NCBI RefSeq assembly: GCF_007673525.1
Contig: NZ_VDZU01000001.1
Span: 2,430,055-2,494,054 of the forward strand
DNA: 64,000 nt
Direction: 5' to 3'
Source of the DNA: Fictibacillus phosphorivorans
Lineage (GTDB): Bacteria > Bacillota > Bacilli > Bacillales > Fictibacillaceae
In this document: positions 25,135-34,071 of the stretch, in pieces
Layout: every line of letters starts with the position of its first letter
Numbering within the stretch: the stretch's first letter is position 1
Program-made: the position numbers and the translations under genes
Notes under the pieces: model-generated
Databases searched by the model: none
Seen by the model: only the letters and a program-made list of their open reading frames with translations
Told to the model about the DNA's origin: nothing

Positions 25135-25956
25135 TTAATCCCCTTTCCTGCCTATATAACTCATCATTCTTCCCGTCTTGCCTCTGTCTTTACGATGTGA
25201 AAAGAACAGGTCGTTTCGACAGCTCGTACATTGATCTGAAACGATAATATTTTCAGGCAGTACTCCAGCTCTTAAGAGAAGGATTTCATTTAGTTTTTTC
25301 AAGTTTAATTGATAGTTTCCTGCTGCATTCTTCTTATAAACGGTGTCTTCATTATCTCCACCTAATGCTGCTTTTACTTCTTTAATTACTCGATCATCTA
25401 CCTCATAACAGCAATGCCCTATAGAAGGACCAATTGCGGCTAATACCGCCTTCACGTCAACATTCTCTTTATCTTTCCAAGCTTTGATCATTGCTGGACC
25501 GATTTTTGCTACTGTTCCTTTCCATCCCGCGTGTGCGAGTCCGATCAAGTTATCGTTCGGCGAAAAAAAATAGAGAGGTACACAGTCCGCATACAGTGAC
25601 GTTAAAAGGATGTTTTCATCTGACGTATATAATCCATCTGCATCGGGAATTGCCGTTTCAAAATCTAAAGAACCTAATCCTCTATCTTTTTTAGATACCT
25701 TTACAATATTTTCAGCATGAACTTGTTTAGAACCTACCCAATTTTCAACCGGAAAACTGATGTCATCTGAAAATAATCTGCGGTTTTTCCGAACCGTATC
25801 TGGATCATCGTTCACATGAAAACCCATGTTCATAGAATGAAAGGGCATTGTACTATTCCCGCCTTCACGTGTTGTGAAACCAGCAATAACCTTAGAATTT
25901 ATCTTATGCCAAATCTGTATTGCAAGATGCTTTCCAGATTGTTCAAATGTGTTCAT
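25135..25956 (-). CDS. ylmD: Laccase-domain protein YlmD
   Basis: The 273-residue protein belongs to the DUF152/YfiH family (multicopper polyphenol oxidase-like, in several members a purine nucleoside phosphorylase). The metal-site residues are visible in HAGWKGTV, the Cys of YADCVPLYFF, SIGHCCYEVD and FFSHRKD. The actual substrate is uncertain. GGAGGAG precedes the ATG. Confidence 0.88.
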   Translation of the reverse strand: MNTFEQSGKHLAIQIWHKINSKVIAGFTTREGGNSTMPFHSMNMGFHVNDDPDTVRKNRRLFSDDISFPVENWVGSKQVHAENIVKVSKKDRGLGSLDFETAIPDADGLYTSDENILLTSLYADCVPLYFFSPNDNLIGLAHAGWKGTVAKIGPAMIKAWKDKENVDVKAVLAAIGPSIGHCCYEVDDRVIKEVKAALGGDNEDTVYKKNAAGNYQLNLKKLNEILLLRAGVLPENIIVSDQCTSCRNDLFFSHRKDRGKTGRMMSYIGRKGD

Positions 25957-26020
25957 AGTATGTACTCCTCCTGGAAAGTTTTATCTTTATTTTACCACAA
26001 TTTAAAGCAAGAAAGAAAAA

Positions 26021-26056
26021 AGAACCGTTTATTTCAATTGATCAAACGGTTCTTTA
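26021..26056 (-). terminator. Terminator at the end of ylmC
   Basis: AAGAACCGTTT pairs with AAACGGTTCTT and is followed by a T-rich run on the minus strand. The stem includes the last codons of ylmC. Confidence 0.75.
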
Positions 26057-26313
26057 ACATATTCATTTAATTCGCTAGCTTCCATATGTCTAACAAGAAT
26101 AACATCTGCACCGATCTTAACAATATTTCTCCAAGGTATCACGATGTCGTTCTCTCTTGCAAAAAAACCAAGCATCTTTCCAGCACCAGGGATGATGATC
26201 GCATCTATCTTTCCTGTATTTAAGTTGATTTCAAGATCAGCTATATGACCTAGTTTTTTTCCATTTGCTACGTTAACCACATCTTTCACTTGAAAATCTG
26301 ATATTTTATTCAT
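26029..26313 (-). CDS. ylmC: PRC-barrel protein of the YlmC/YmxH family
   Basis: This 94-residue protein consists of a single PRC-barrel domain (DFQVKDVVNVANGKKLG onward). The family occurs in spore formers, but its function is unknown. It lies downstream of sigG as in B. subtilis, although the intervening ABC-transporter gene ylmA is missing. It is bracketed by terminators, so it is probably a single-gene transcript. Confidence 0.82.
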   Translation of the reverse strand: MNKISDFQVKDVVNVANGKKLGHIADLEINLNTGKIDAIIIPGAGKMLGFFARENDIVIPWRNIVKIGADVILVRHMEASELNEYVKEPFDQLK

Positions 26314-26383
26314 CTACGATCCCCGCCTTTCTTCTTTCAGTATATGAAGGACAAAGCTATTTCATGTTTCTGTCCAAAAATAA

Positions 26384-26407
26384 AAAAACCCGTTAAAACG
26401 GGTTTTA
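26384..26407 (-). terminator. Terminator at the end of sigG
   Basis: AAACCCGTT pairs with AACGGGTTT, followed by a seven-T run on the minus strand. It overlaps the sigG stop codon. Confidence 0.85.
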
Positions 26408-27187
26408 GCTGCTTTGGATATTCTTATTCATCTGAGAGATCGCTGCTTTTTCAAGTCTTGATACTTGCGCCTGTGATATACCGATCTCATCAGCGACTTC
26501 CATTTGCGTTTTTCCTTGAAAGAAGCGCATCGTTAAGATCATTTTTTCTCTATCATTCAAACGTCGCATTCCTTCTTTTAAAGCAATTTCCTCAATCCAC
26601 TGCATGTCTTTTGCTTTATCATCGCTGATTTGATCCATAACAAAGATCGGATCACCGCCATCATTGTAGATCGGTTCGAATAGTGAAACTGGATCTTGAA
26701 TGGCATCAAGTGCAAAGACCACTTCTTCTTTCGGTACATCTAGAGCTTCTGCAATCTGTTGTGCGGTTGGCTCCCGAGATAGTTTGTTCATAAGCTGATC
26801 TCGAACTTGCAGTGCTTTGTATGCGATATCCCTTAAGCTTCTTGAAACTCTTATCGGGTTATTGTCTCGAAGATACCGGCGAATCTCACCAATGATCATC
26901 GGAACCGCATAGGTAGAAAACTTAACATTCTGACCTAGATCAAAATTGTCTATGGACTTCATCAGCCCAATACATCCTACTTGAAATAAATCATCTACAT
27001 GCTCTCCGCGGTTGTTGAACCGTTGAATGACACTCAGAACGAGCCTGAGGTTTCCGTTAACCAAAGTTTCGCGTGCATCAGGATCACCTTTATGCATCTT
27101 ATCAAAAAGAATACGCATCTCTGGATTTTTTAAAACAGGAAGCTTTGATGTGTCAACTCCGCAAATCTCAACTTTATTTCTTGTCAA
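26405..27187 (-). CDS. sigG: RNA polymerase sigma-G factor
   Basis: SigG drives late forespore transcription. The 260-residue sigma-70 family protein has the typical start TRNKVEICGVDTSKLPVL, region 2 (DDLFQVGCIGLMKSIDNF) and a region 4 helix-turn-helix (TQMEVADEIGISQAQVSRLE). Translation begins with TTG at 27187, seven bases after GGAGGG. It follows sigE after 121 bases that contain a candidate SigG-type promoter and no terminator. Confidence 0.97.
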   Translation of the reverse strand: MTRNKVEICGVDTSKLPVLKNPEMRILFDKMHKGDPDARETLVNGNLRLVLSVIQRFNNRGEHVDDLFQVGCIGLMKSIDNFDLGQNVKFSTYAVPMIIGEIRRYLRDNNPIRVSRSLRDIAYKALQVRDQLMNKLSREPTAQQIAEALDVPKEEVVFALDAIQDPVSLFEPIYNDGGDPIFVMDQISDDKAKDMQWIEEIALKEGMRRLNDREKMILTMRFFQGKTQMEVADEIGISQAQVSRLEKAAISQMNKNIQSS

Positions 27188-27221
27188 GTCTTTTCCCTCC
27201 TGCCGGGAGCTAATTTCAAAT

Positions 27222-27253
27222 TAAGTATCACCGAACGGAGGGAAATTTATGCA
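27222..27253 (-). promoter_or_regulatory. Candidate SigG-type promoter of sigG
   Basis: The minus strand reads TGCATA (27248-27253) and, after a spacer of about 18 bases, GATACTTA, resembling the SigG pattern gHATR then CATWHTA. Autoregulation of sigG from this gap is known in B. subtilis; the last base of the -10 differs here. Confidence 0.4.
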
Positions 27254-27308
27254 ATTGTAATTTTACAGAAAACGGTCAGAACTGATTAAAAGCTATATTC
27301 AATCTGTG

Positions 27309-28031
27309 TTAAACCATTTTATTAAATTCTTTTTGAAGTCTCTTTATGATCCGCTTTTCCAGCCTTGAAATATAAGACTGAGAAATTCCGAGCATATCTG
27401 CTACATCTTTCTGTGTTTTTTCTTCGCCACCTGATAGACCGAAGCGAAGTTCCATGATCTGTTTTTCACGATCGTTTAATGTAAATAGTGCTTTTAATAA
27501 AAGTTTACGATCTACATTTGCCTCAATTCTGCGCGTTATTATGTCATCTTCTGTCCCAAGAACATCTGAGAGCAAAAGTTCGTTCCCATCCCAATCCACA
27601 TTTAACGGTTCATCAAACGATACTTCTGACCTAGTCTTGTTGTTACGGCGTAAATACATCAAGATCTCGTTCTCTATACATCTTGATGCATAAGTCGCGA
27701 GCTTGATTTTTTTTTCTGGATTAAACGTGTTTACTGCTTTAATAAGGCCAATTGTTCCGATACTGATTAGATCTTCAATGTTAATCCCTGTGTTCTCAAA
27801 CTTTCGTGCAATGTATACGACTAAACGAAGGTTTCTTTCGATCAAAAGAGATTTTGCAGCCTGGTCACCAGAAGGAAGTTTTTCAAGCAGAACCGCTTCT
27901 TCTTCTTTACTAAGCGGAGGGGGTAAAGCTTCATTTCCACCAATATAATAAATCTCATCTGACTTCAGCCCCAACTTGAATAGTAACTTATACCAGTACA
28001 TCGTCATTTTTAAACGCCACTTATTAAACAT
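27309..28031 (-). CDS. sigE: RNA polymerase sigma-E factor precursor (pro-SigE)
   Basis: SigE is the first mother-cell sigma factor, made as a precursor and cut by SpoIIGA. The 240-residue protein keeps the N-terminal pro-sequence with a membrane-associating stretch ([20 protein letters not shown], cleavage expected near the double Tyr), region 2 ([16 protein letters not shown]) and region 4 ([20 protein letters not shown]). GGGGAG precedes the ATG. It is co-transcribed with spoIIGA. Confidence 0.97.
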   Translation of the reverse strand: MFNKWRLKMTMYWYKLLFKLGLKSDEIYYIGGNEALPPPLSKEEEAVLLEKLPSGDQAAKSLLIERNLRLVVYIARKFENTGINIEDLISIGTIGLIKAVNTFNPEKKIKLATYASRCIENEILMYLRRNNKTRSEVSFDEPLNVDWDGNELLLSDVLGTEDDIITRRIEANVDRKLLLKALFTLNDREKQIMELRFGLSGGEEKTQKDVADMLGISQSYISRLEKRIIKRLQKEFNKMV

Positions 28032-28085
28032 GTTAACTCCCCTTTCACATTATCTTCTTTTAAGTTCTTTCACGTATCTCCTATG

Positions 28086-28997
28086 TTAGGACGCTTGTAC
28101 ATGTTGCAGGTGCATCTTTGGATGAACGATAGCATCAAACTGACCTTCGCTAGATAATACTGTCCAGCTCAAGCCTATGAGACACTGCGGAGATGCTGCC
28201 GATACTCCATCCTTTTCTATTTCTACGGCATCTGGTTTTACACAAGCTAAAAACTGTTGATGTCCTACTGCACGATAAGGCACGATTCGAAGTCTGTTCA
28301 ACCAAGGGTGTTCATTGTCATCTGTATTCATTGTAAGGACGTTTTTGGCAGCAGTTCGAATGATCTCTGGAAAAGAATCACAGTGTTTGTTCATATCAAG
28401 GATCATGACAGGCATTTTAGAAATAGGATCGTATAATTTATTACCGGTATCAATAAGTCCATTTGCAGATATCAAGATCTGGTCTATTTTGATAGTAACT
28501 TTGACAAGACTGTTGGAATCCATTTTTTCCACAGAAATATCATCTACTCTTTTCTTTGAAAAGTACCAAAGTAGAGGAACACCTGCTACTACAAAAAGCC
28601 AGCTGATCGGGTCACCCATACCTGAACTTTTTGTCGTGATAACGCCATTCATAATCACAGCATCACTTTGCATAAAATAATGAAGACCGAAAATACCTCC
28701 ACCCGTCACAAAAGAAACAAAATAAAACATGGCGATATTTTTCATTACAAACTTGAAACGCTTAAAGCCAAACGCCACAATCATAATAAAAATGGATAGG
28801 ATAAATTTCATGATTGGCTGTGAAAATAACATTAGTTCTGGAAAGATTACTAAAAACACATAACTTGAAGCTAATAACGAAGCAGATAGGATTCTCTTTT
28901 TCGATGCATTGCGCTTAAGCACATACGCTGTCAGAGAGATTAGAACATAATCAATGCAGAAATTAAGAAACCAAATGACATCCAAATAAAGGGTCAT
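28086..28997 (-). CDS. spoIIGA: Sporulation sigma-E factor-processing peptidase SpoIIGA
   Basis: SpoIIGA is the membrane aspartic protease that activates pro-SigE after signalling by SpoIIR. The 303-residue protein has about five N-terminal membrane helices (residues 5-150) and a C-terminal protease domain with the catalytic motif LIDTGNKLYDP, where Asp183 is at the same number as in B. subtilis. Its start lies downstream of a Spo0A-type promoter. Confidence 0.95.
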   Translation of the reverse strand: MTLYLDVIWFLNFCIDYVLISLTAYVLKRNASKKRILSASLLASSYVFLVIFPELMLFSQPIMKFILSIFIMIVAFGFKRFKFVMKNIAMFYFVSFVTGGGIFGLHYFMQSDAVIMNGVITTKSSGMGDPISWLFVVAGVPLLWYFSKKRVDDISVEKMDSNSLVKVTIKIDQILISANGLIDTGNKLYDPISKMPVMILDMNKHCDSFPEIIRTAAKNVLTMNTDDNEHPWLNRLRIVPYRAVGHQQFLACVKPDAVEIEKDGVSAASPQCLIGLSWTVLSSEGQFDAIVHPKMHLQHVQAS

Positions 28998-29026
28998 TGG
29001 TTTTCTCCTTTCTTAAATTTGAAATC

Positions 29027-29103
29027 AGTATAACGTATAGGTTGTTTGAAAGTCTGTCAGTTTATGAGAGAAGTAAAGTTCTTATTTTCTCTATTTTTGT
29101 CAA
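29027..29103 (-). promoter_or_regulatory. spoIIGA promoter with 22-base spacer and Spo0A-like box
   Basis: The minus strand has TATACT (29027-29032) as -10 and CTGACA (29055-29060) exactly 22 bases upstream, the unusual spacing known for the B. subtilis spoIIG promoter, which needs Spo0A. A TTTTGACAAAA sequence (TTGACA at 29098-29103), 65 bases upstream of the -10, resembles a reversed 0A box and falls where the distal Spo0A site is expected. Confidence 0.65.
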
Positions 29104-29192
29104 AATAACTTATATGTTAGGTATACGCTTTTCGGACAAGAATATGACAAAATCTAAAACATTTTACGTTTGTTTTGTTGTTTTTGGAAGTG

Positions 29193-29322
29193 GTTGATTT
29201 CCGTTTCAGGTGCTCGCTTTCCGCGGGGCAGGCGGTGAGCCACATTCTTACGTTTCACTTTTAAGTGTCTCACCTGCCCGCCTGTCCTAGCCTAGAGTCT
29301 CCCATCTTACACTCCAATAAAC
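29193..29322 (+). repeat. Palindromic intergenic repeat, family R copy R3
   Basis: This copy runs from GTTGATTTCC to CCAATAAAC and is closest to R5, sharing even the inner segment GCCACATTC.TACGTTTCAC. The inner stem pairs CACTT with AAGTG. Homology with R1 continues for about 25 bases past the right end. Confidence 0.9.
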
Positions 29323-29481
29323 TATTCAATGAAGCATTTTATTAATCTCTCTGTAGCATCATTCTACTTGTCAACATGCTAGTTGTAGAAAAAGACAAGG
29401 GGAATATTTTTTTGAAAGGCTGTTTTCTATAGAGTTGTTGCTTTAAATGTTTTAATCTCTTTTTGTTCTCTTCCTTTGCAT

Positions 29482-29610
29482 GTTGATTGAAGCGTATGGT
29501 TGCCGACTCCTACGGGACGAGCGGTCAGGTGGAGACTCCTATGGCGCAAAGCGGTAGGAGGCTCACCGCACGCCCCCGTGGAAAGCGAGCAACCTGGAGC
29601 GGGGATCAAC
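29482..29610 (-). repeat. Palindromic intergenic repeat, family R copy R4 (inverted)
   Basis: R4 is the only copy in the opposite orientation; read on the minus strand it runs GTTGATCCCC ... CAATCAAC. The inner variable stem pairs CTCCTA with TAGGAG. Together with R3 it makes an inverted pair 159 bases apart. Confidence 0.9.
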
Positions 29611-29624
29611 CTACTAACAAAACA

Positions 29625-29660
29625 AAAAAGCATGCTCTCTAAAATAGAGAACATGCTTTC
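29625..29660 (-). terminator. Terminator of the ftsAZ operon
   Basis: AAAGCATGTTCTCT pairs with AGAGAGCATGCTTT (one G-U pair), followed by a T-run on the minus strand, 11 bases past the ftsZ stop. Confidence 0.9.
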
Positions 29661-29670
29661 ATTTTTGTAT

Positions 29671-30855
29671 TTATCTTCTTCTGTTACGGCTGCGGTTACG
29701 CAAGAATGTTGGAATATCAAGTGTATCTGAATCAGCATTCGTGTAAGAAGTATTTCTAGACTCTTGGCTTTCTTCACGAGATTGCCCTTGAGACTGACTT
29801 TGTGGTTGTGATTGAGTTTGAGACGAATGAGACTGATTAGATGTTGGAGCTTGCTGCATTCTAGGACGCTCAGCTCTCTGTTGGTTGTTCACCATCTTTT
29901 CAGTTTCATCAAATCCAGTTGCGATAACCGTAACTAGAATCTCATCTTTTAGTTCTTCGTTAATTACGGAACCAAAGATCATGTTTACTTCAGGATCTGA
30001 AGCAGATGAAACGATATCTGCAGCTTCGTTCACCTCATATAGGCTCAAGTTTGCTCCACCTGTAATGTTCATCAATACACCTTTTGCTCCATCGATAGAT
30101 GTTTCAAGAAGTGGAGATGAAATGGCTTTTTTCGCAGCCTCAGCAGCACGGTTTTCACCAGTACCTACACCAATACCCATAAGTGCGGAACCGCGTTCAG
30201 TCATGATCGTTTTTACATCGGCAAAGTCAAGGTTGATCAATCCTGGTACTGCGATCAAATCAGAAATACCTTGTACACCTTGGCGAAGAACATTGTCCGC
30301 TTCACGGAAAGCTTCAAGCATCGGAGTGTTTTTATCTACGATCTCTAATAATCGATCATTCGGGATAACAATCAATGTATCAACTTTTTCTTTTAGTACA
30401 GAGATTCCACCTACCGCTTGCGTAGAACGCTTGCGGCCTTCAAAAGTGAACGGTCTTGTAACAACACCAACTGTAAGGGCACCAAGATCTTTAGCGATCT
30501 CTGCGACTACAGGTGCTGCACCAGTACCTGTTCCACCACCCATACCAGCTGTTACGAAGACCATATCAGCACCGCTAAGTGCCTCTTCGATCTGCTCTCG
30601 GCTTTCTTCAGCAGCTTTTTTACCGATATCAGGATTCGCACCTGCACCTAGTCCTCTTGTTAATTTCGTTCCGATCTGCATTTTTACAGGCGCTTTTGAT
30701 AGATTCAAAGCTTGTGCATCTGTATTCACACAAATAAATTCTACACCTTGTACACCATGTTCGATCATACGGTTAACAGCGTTACTTCCGCCGCCACCAA
30801 CACCAATTACTTTAATTGTCGCCAATTGATCCATATTCATATCAAACTCTAACAT
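29671..30855 (-). CDS. ftsZ: Cell division protein FtsZ
   Basis: FtsZ is the tubulin-like GTPase that forms the division ring. In 394 residues it has the nucleotide motif [13 protein letters not shown] (18-30), the tubulin signature [10 protein letters not shown] (106-115), a globular core to about residue 320, an unstructured Gln/Ser-rich linker, and the conserved tail [15 protein letters not shown] that binds FtsA, SepF and EzrA. AGGAGGA precedes the start. It follows ftsA by 32 bases. Confidence 0.98.
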   Translation of the reverse strand: MLEFDMNMDQLATIKVIGVGGGGSNAVNRMIEHGVQGVEFICVNTDAQALNLSKAPVKMQIGTKLTRGLGAGANPDIGKKAAEESREQIEEALSGADMVFVTAGMGGGTGTGAAPVVAEIAKDLGALTVGVVTRPFTFEGRKRSTQAVGGISVLKEKVDTLIVIPNDRLLEIVDKNTPMLEAFREADNVLRQGVQGISDLIAVPGLINLDFADVKTIMTERGSALMGIGVGTGENRAAEAAKKAISSPLLETSIDGAKGVLMNITGGANLSLYEVNEAADIVSSASDPEVNMIFGSVINEELKDEILVTVIATGFDETEKMVNNQQRAERPRMQQAPTSNQSHSSQTQSQPQSQSQGQSREESQESRNTSYTNADSDTLDIPTFLRNRSRNRRR

Positions 30856-30887
30856 GAGCGTTCCTCCTAATGACTAGTTCCTTAATG

Positions 30888-32171
30888 TTATTCAAAAAAT
30901 AAACCAAACCAGTCTTTGACTTTTGATTTCATGCCACCGGATTGTTTTTCTTGTCCCGATTTTTGGCTGGATTGTTGTTTCTTTTTCGGTAAAGGTTCTC
31001 CAGCGTTATCAGCTAACGCAGTGGCAACTTCTTTTCCTTGAACTTTAATATTTTTGTGAGTGAATTGGATTAACCCCACACCTGCTGTAAACTTCGGTTC
31101 TCTAACCCCGATATAATCCGGCAAGGAAACACGTACGTTCTGTTGGAAGATATCTTGGGCGAGCTCAAGTACTCCTGGTATTGCAGCAACTCCGCCTGTA
31201 ATAACAAAACCGCCTGGCAGTTCGGAATATCCGCGCTGATGCAATTCATCATCAATCATCTCAAATATTTCAGCCATACGAGCTTCAATGATTAACGAAA
31301 GTTCGTATTGCGAGATTTCTTGTTCTTGTGAAGATCCAATTTGCGATACTGTAAATGTCTCATCTTTTGATGCATAATCCACAAAAGAATGACCATGCTT
31401 TAGCTTGATCTTTTCTGCATCTTCAGCAGACGTTCTTAATCCGATGGATATATCTTTTGTGATAAAGTCTCCACCAACAGGAAGAACGGATGTTAACTGC
31501 ATGGTCCCTTGATCAAAAACAGATAGTGTAGTAGAACCCCCACCAATATCGATCAGTGCTACACCAAGCTCCATCTCATCTCGTGAAAGTGCAATCGATG
31601 ATGTTGCCAATGGCTCTAAACAAATATCCGCCACTGTAAGTCCAGCTCGTTCTACGCAACGTAATAAATTATGTAAGATTGTCTTGGAACCAGTTATCAC
31701 TGTTCCTTCCATCTCAAGGCGAACACCTAACATACCTCGAGGATCAATAATCTCATCTGTACCATCAACAATAAATTGTCGAGGAATCACATCTATAATT
31801 TCGCGTTCTGGAGGCACTGACATAACCTGAGCTGCCTCTATTACTCTAGCGATGTCTTCATCACCGATCTCTCGGTCTTCTCTTGATACCGCAACTACAC
31901 CGTGGCAAGGCTGAAGTTGAATATGGTTTCCTTTTACACCTACGATTACAGCATTAATTGGAATACCTAACATTCTTTCTGCTTGCTCTACGGCTTTTCT
32001 TATGGAACGAACAGTTTCGTCAATATCTACAATGGAACCTTTTCTGATTCCAGCTGATTTTGCATGGCCAACACCAATAACATTAAAGGACTCACTAGTC
32101 ATTTCTCCAATGATCACTTTAATATTGGATGTACCGATGTCTAAACTTACATAAATTTCATTGCTGTTCAT
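30888..32171 (-). CDS. ftsA: Cell division protein FtsA
   Basis: FtsA is the actin-like ATPase that anchors FtsZ to the membrane. The 427-residue protein shows the phosphate-1 motif SLDIGTSNIKVIIG at residues 9-22, phosphate-2 LIDIGGGSTTLSVF, and a C-terminal amphipathic helix (SKVKDWFGLFFE) after a Lys/Gln-rich linker. AAGGAGGT precedes the ATG. Confidence 0.97.
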   Translation of the reverse strand: MNSNEIYVSLDIGTSNIKVIIGEMTSESFNVIGVGHAKSAGIRKGSIVDIDETVRSIRKAVEQAERMLGIPINAVIVGVKGNHIQLQPCHGVVAVSREDREIGDEDIARVIEAAQVMSVPPEREIIDVIPRQFIVDGTDEIIDPRGMLGVRLEMEGTVITGSKTILHNLLRCVERAGLTVADICLEPLATSSIALSRDEMELGVALIDIGGGSTTLSVFDQGTMQLTSVLPVGGDFITKDISIGLRTSAEDAEKIKLKHGHSFVDYASKDETFTVSQIGSSQEQEISQYELSLIIEARMAEIFEMIDDELHQRGYSELPGGFVITGGVAAIPGVLELAQDIFQQNVRVSLPDYIGVREPKFTAGVGLIQFTHKNIKVQGKEVATALADNAGEPLPKKKQQSSQKSGQEKQSGGMKSKVKDWFGLFFE

Positions 32172-32252
32172 TCTGTGGCACCTCCTTACCTTTCATCCAA
32201 AAAATCTTCTTAAATTTTTAAAAATCCCTTAATTTGCGCTTAATTATGGAAT

Positions 32253-32280
32253 AAATTCCACAAACAACGGGTTATCCCTC
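32253..32280 (-). promoter_or_regulatory. Candidate SigH-type promoter of ftsA
   Basis: The minus strand reads GAGGGATAA (32272-32280) and GTGGAATTT (32253-32261), fitting the SigH -35 and -10 patterns, but with a spacer one base shorter than usual. A SigH promoter before ftsAZ is known in B. subtilis, where it raises FtsZ at the start of sporulation. Confidence 0.4.
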
Positions 32281-32307
32281 TTTTTTTTTACCGTTTTTTC
32301 AAATTTT

Positions 32308-32661
32308 TTAGGCCTTTTTGCGCGAATCTGACCATTTGGAAATAATTAAGCGTCTAATAACAGCGATATTATTAAACAACCTAACACCAAATGCAAAAAT
32401 TGCAGCTAGATACAGATCGATACCAAGGTGTACCCCTAAGTATGCGAGCCCTGCAGCCAATAAAATGTTAAAGAAAAAACCTGTAATGAACACTTTATCT
32501 TCAAAACTGCCTTGAAGATGTGCACGTATACCACCGAATAAGGTATCGAGTGCAGCTAAGACAGCTATTGATAAATAGTTTGCATATTCTGGAGGGACCC
32601 GGATATCAGACATGAAACCTAATAGTAGACCTAATAACAGTCCAAGTACCGGCAACCACAT
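32308..32661 (-). CDS. sbp: Small basic membrane protein Sbp (DUF1290)
   Basis: This 117-residue protein has three to four hydrophobic helices and the conserved stretch LAALDTLFGGIRAHLQGSF. It is found before ftsA in many Firmicutes; its function is unknown. The ATG follows AAGGAGG and sits one base after the preceding gene's stop. Confidence 0.88.
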   Translation of the reverse strand: MWLPVLGLLLGLLLGFMSDIRVPPEYANYLSIAVLAALDTLFGGIRAHLQGSFEDKVFITGFFFNILLAAGLAYLGVHLGIDLYLAAIFAFGVRLFNNIAVIRRLIISKWSDSRKKA

Positions 32662-32662
32662 C

Positions 32663-33370
32663 TTACGTTTCCTCCTTTGCCGGTTTCATAAACTTCACCT
32701 TCATATCTTTATCGAAAGCTGGCAAAATAACTTTAGCCGTTTGTTTGGATTCGACGAGAAAATTTTCTCGGATAAACTCCTCTACAGCGGGTGAAGCAAT
32801 GATCTTCTGATGAAGTTTTTCATTGTCTTTTGCCAAAACTCTGATTTCAATCGGAAATGATGAAACAGGCTCATTGTTTATGTAAATGTTTCCATTCACT
32901 TCCCGGATCGGGGTTTTAGATACGACGCGTTGGCCATCTATAGAGATCTCATTCGCATCATATCGGTTTAGTTCGTTTACAAGTCTTCTAAGCATATCAG
33001 GATCTATTTTAGGAACAGGTTGACCTACTCCAATTAGCTCTTCACTAAAAGGTTCGATCGTTATTACGATTCCTTGTCCGCTAATCGTTGTTAATCCTGC
33101 CTGTTTTTTTAAATCCCATAGCGCTTTTTCCATTGCTTGGATTTTTTCGTCCTTACCTTCACCTTTGTATTGGTTCAGGAGTTCACTATAGCGTTCATAT
33201 TCCTCATTAAGCTCCTGCTGACGCTGTTTTTCTTTTTCCAAATCAGCTCTTAATTCCCATAAATCTCTAGTATCCCGAACAACAGGATTGTTTGTGGTCT
33301 CAAATTGGATCGCCAGCATTCCGCCAAGTATGAGGGCAATTGTTGCAAACATGAATTGTCTTTCCTTCAA
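32663..33370 (-). CDS. ylxX: DUF881 protein YlxX
   Basis: The 235-residue protein has an N-terminal membrane helix (about residues 7-20), a coiled coil (35-90) and a C-terminal DUF881 domain with ISGQGIVITIEP and INGxx-like repeats. It is a paralogue of the adjacent ylxW product. I keep the TTG at 33370 behind GAGGG; an ATG at 33352 is an alternative. A divisome-linked role is inferred only from position. Confidence 0.82.
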   Translation of the reverse strand: MKERQFMFATIALILGGMLAIQFETTNNPVVRDTRDLWELRADLEKEKQRQQELNEEYERYSELLNQYKGEGKDEKIQAMEKALWDLKKQAGLTTISGQGIVITIEPFSEELIGVGQPVPKIDPDMLRRLVNELNRYDANEISIDGQRVVSKTPIREVNGNIYINNEPVSSFPIEIRVLAKDNEKLHQKIIASPAVEEFIRENFLVESKQTAKVILPAFDKDMKVKFMKPAKEET

Positions 33371-33375
33371 CTAAC

Positions 33376-34071
33376 TCATCCCTCTTCTGTAATAAATGGC
33401 TCCATCTCGATCGCGCTTTCTTGCTCCACTCTTACTTCTACACCATCATTAACAATTTTATCGACGATGTATAGATTCAAAGATTTCTCTAGGGTTGTGG
33501 AATTACCAATTGCTGTGATAACAAAGGGTGCAGGATATTGGTTGCCATCCACAGAAACGACAGGACCGATACAAGCGATATACGTATCGTGAGAGATTCT
33601 TTGACCGTTTATAGCAATGGCTTCTGCACCCGATACGTGAAGTTCGTCAATGACACTTCTTATATGTTCTTCATGGACGATATAATCGTTAGGGTTCTCC
33701 CCTTCCGGTATATAGGAGGAATCTTGTAGGGTAACTTCTACCCCCTCCCCTTTCACTTTTACGTTTCCTACTACCATTCTGAGCTCTTTTAAATCTTCTA
33801 CTAGTTTAGAAGATATCTCCTCTTGATCTGCTAGCTTATTTTCTTTCTTCTCAACATTTTGCTGCAGACTTTGAAGATCGCCTGCTAATTCTCTATTTGT
33901 TTTTTGAAGATTTAAGATTTGGCTGCGCAATGAATCTTCCTTTTTCCATTCATTGTTCTGCACAACATTTTGCTTTTCGATCTGCGCTCTCTGATAGGAG
34001 AAAGATAATATGAACCCGGTAACGAGTAGGATTAAAGATAGGAAAAGATGCGTCCCTTTAATTTTTCTCAT
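33376..34071 (-). CDS. ylxW: DUF881 protein YlxW
   Basis: The 231-residue protein starts with a membrane helix (LFLSLILLVTGFILSF), followed by a coiled coil of about 60 residues and a DUF881 domain (VKGEGVEVTLQDSS, AIAINGQRIS). The ATG at 34071 follows GGAGG and overlaps the divIB stop by 14 bases; ten in-frame codons upstream lack a ribosome site. Function is unknown; tandem DUF881 genes here are typical of Bacilli. Confidence 0.84.
   Translation of the reverse strand: MRKIKGTHLFLSLILLVTGFILSFSYQRAQIEKQNVVQNNEWKKEDSLRSQILNLQKTNRELAGDLQSLQQNVEKKENKLADQEEISSKLVEDLKELRMVVGNVKVKGEGVEVTLQDSSYIPEGENPNDYIVHEEHIRSVIDELHVSGAEAIAINGQRISHDTYIACIGPVVSVDGNQYPAPFVITAIGNSTTLEKSLNLYIVDKIVNDGVEVRVEQESAIEMEPFITEEG

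Larger units (their letters stand above)
28998..29670. other. 673-base intergenic region between ftsZ and spoIIGA
   Basis: It contains the spoIIGA promoter with Spo0A-like boxes, repeats R3 and R4 in opposite orientation, and the ftsZ terminator. In B. subtilis the protease gene bpr lies here; I see no remnant of it. Short open frames across the repeats are artefacts of the palindromes. Confidence 0.7.

Noticed and set aside
29885..30829. A 314-codon open frame on the plus strand opposite ftsZ
   Set aside because: It is antisense to a certain gene, is Ser/Pro/Thr-rich as expected of a complement frame and has no ribosome site.
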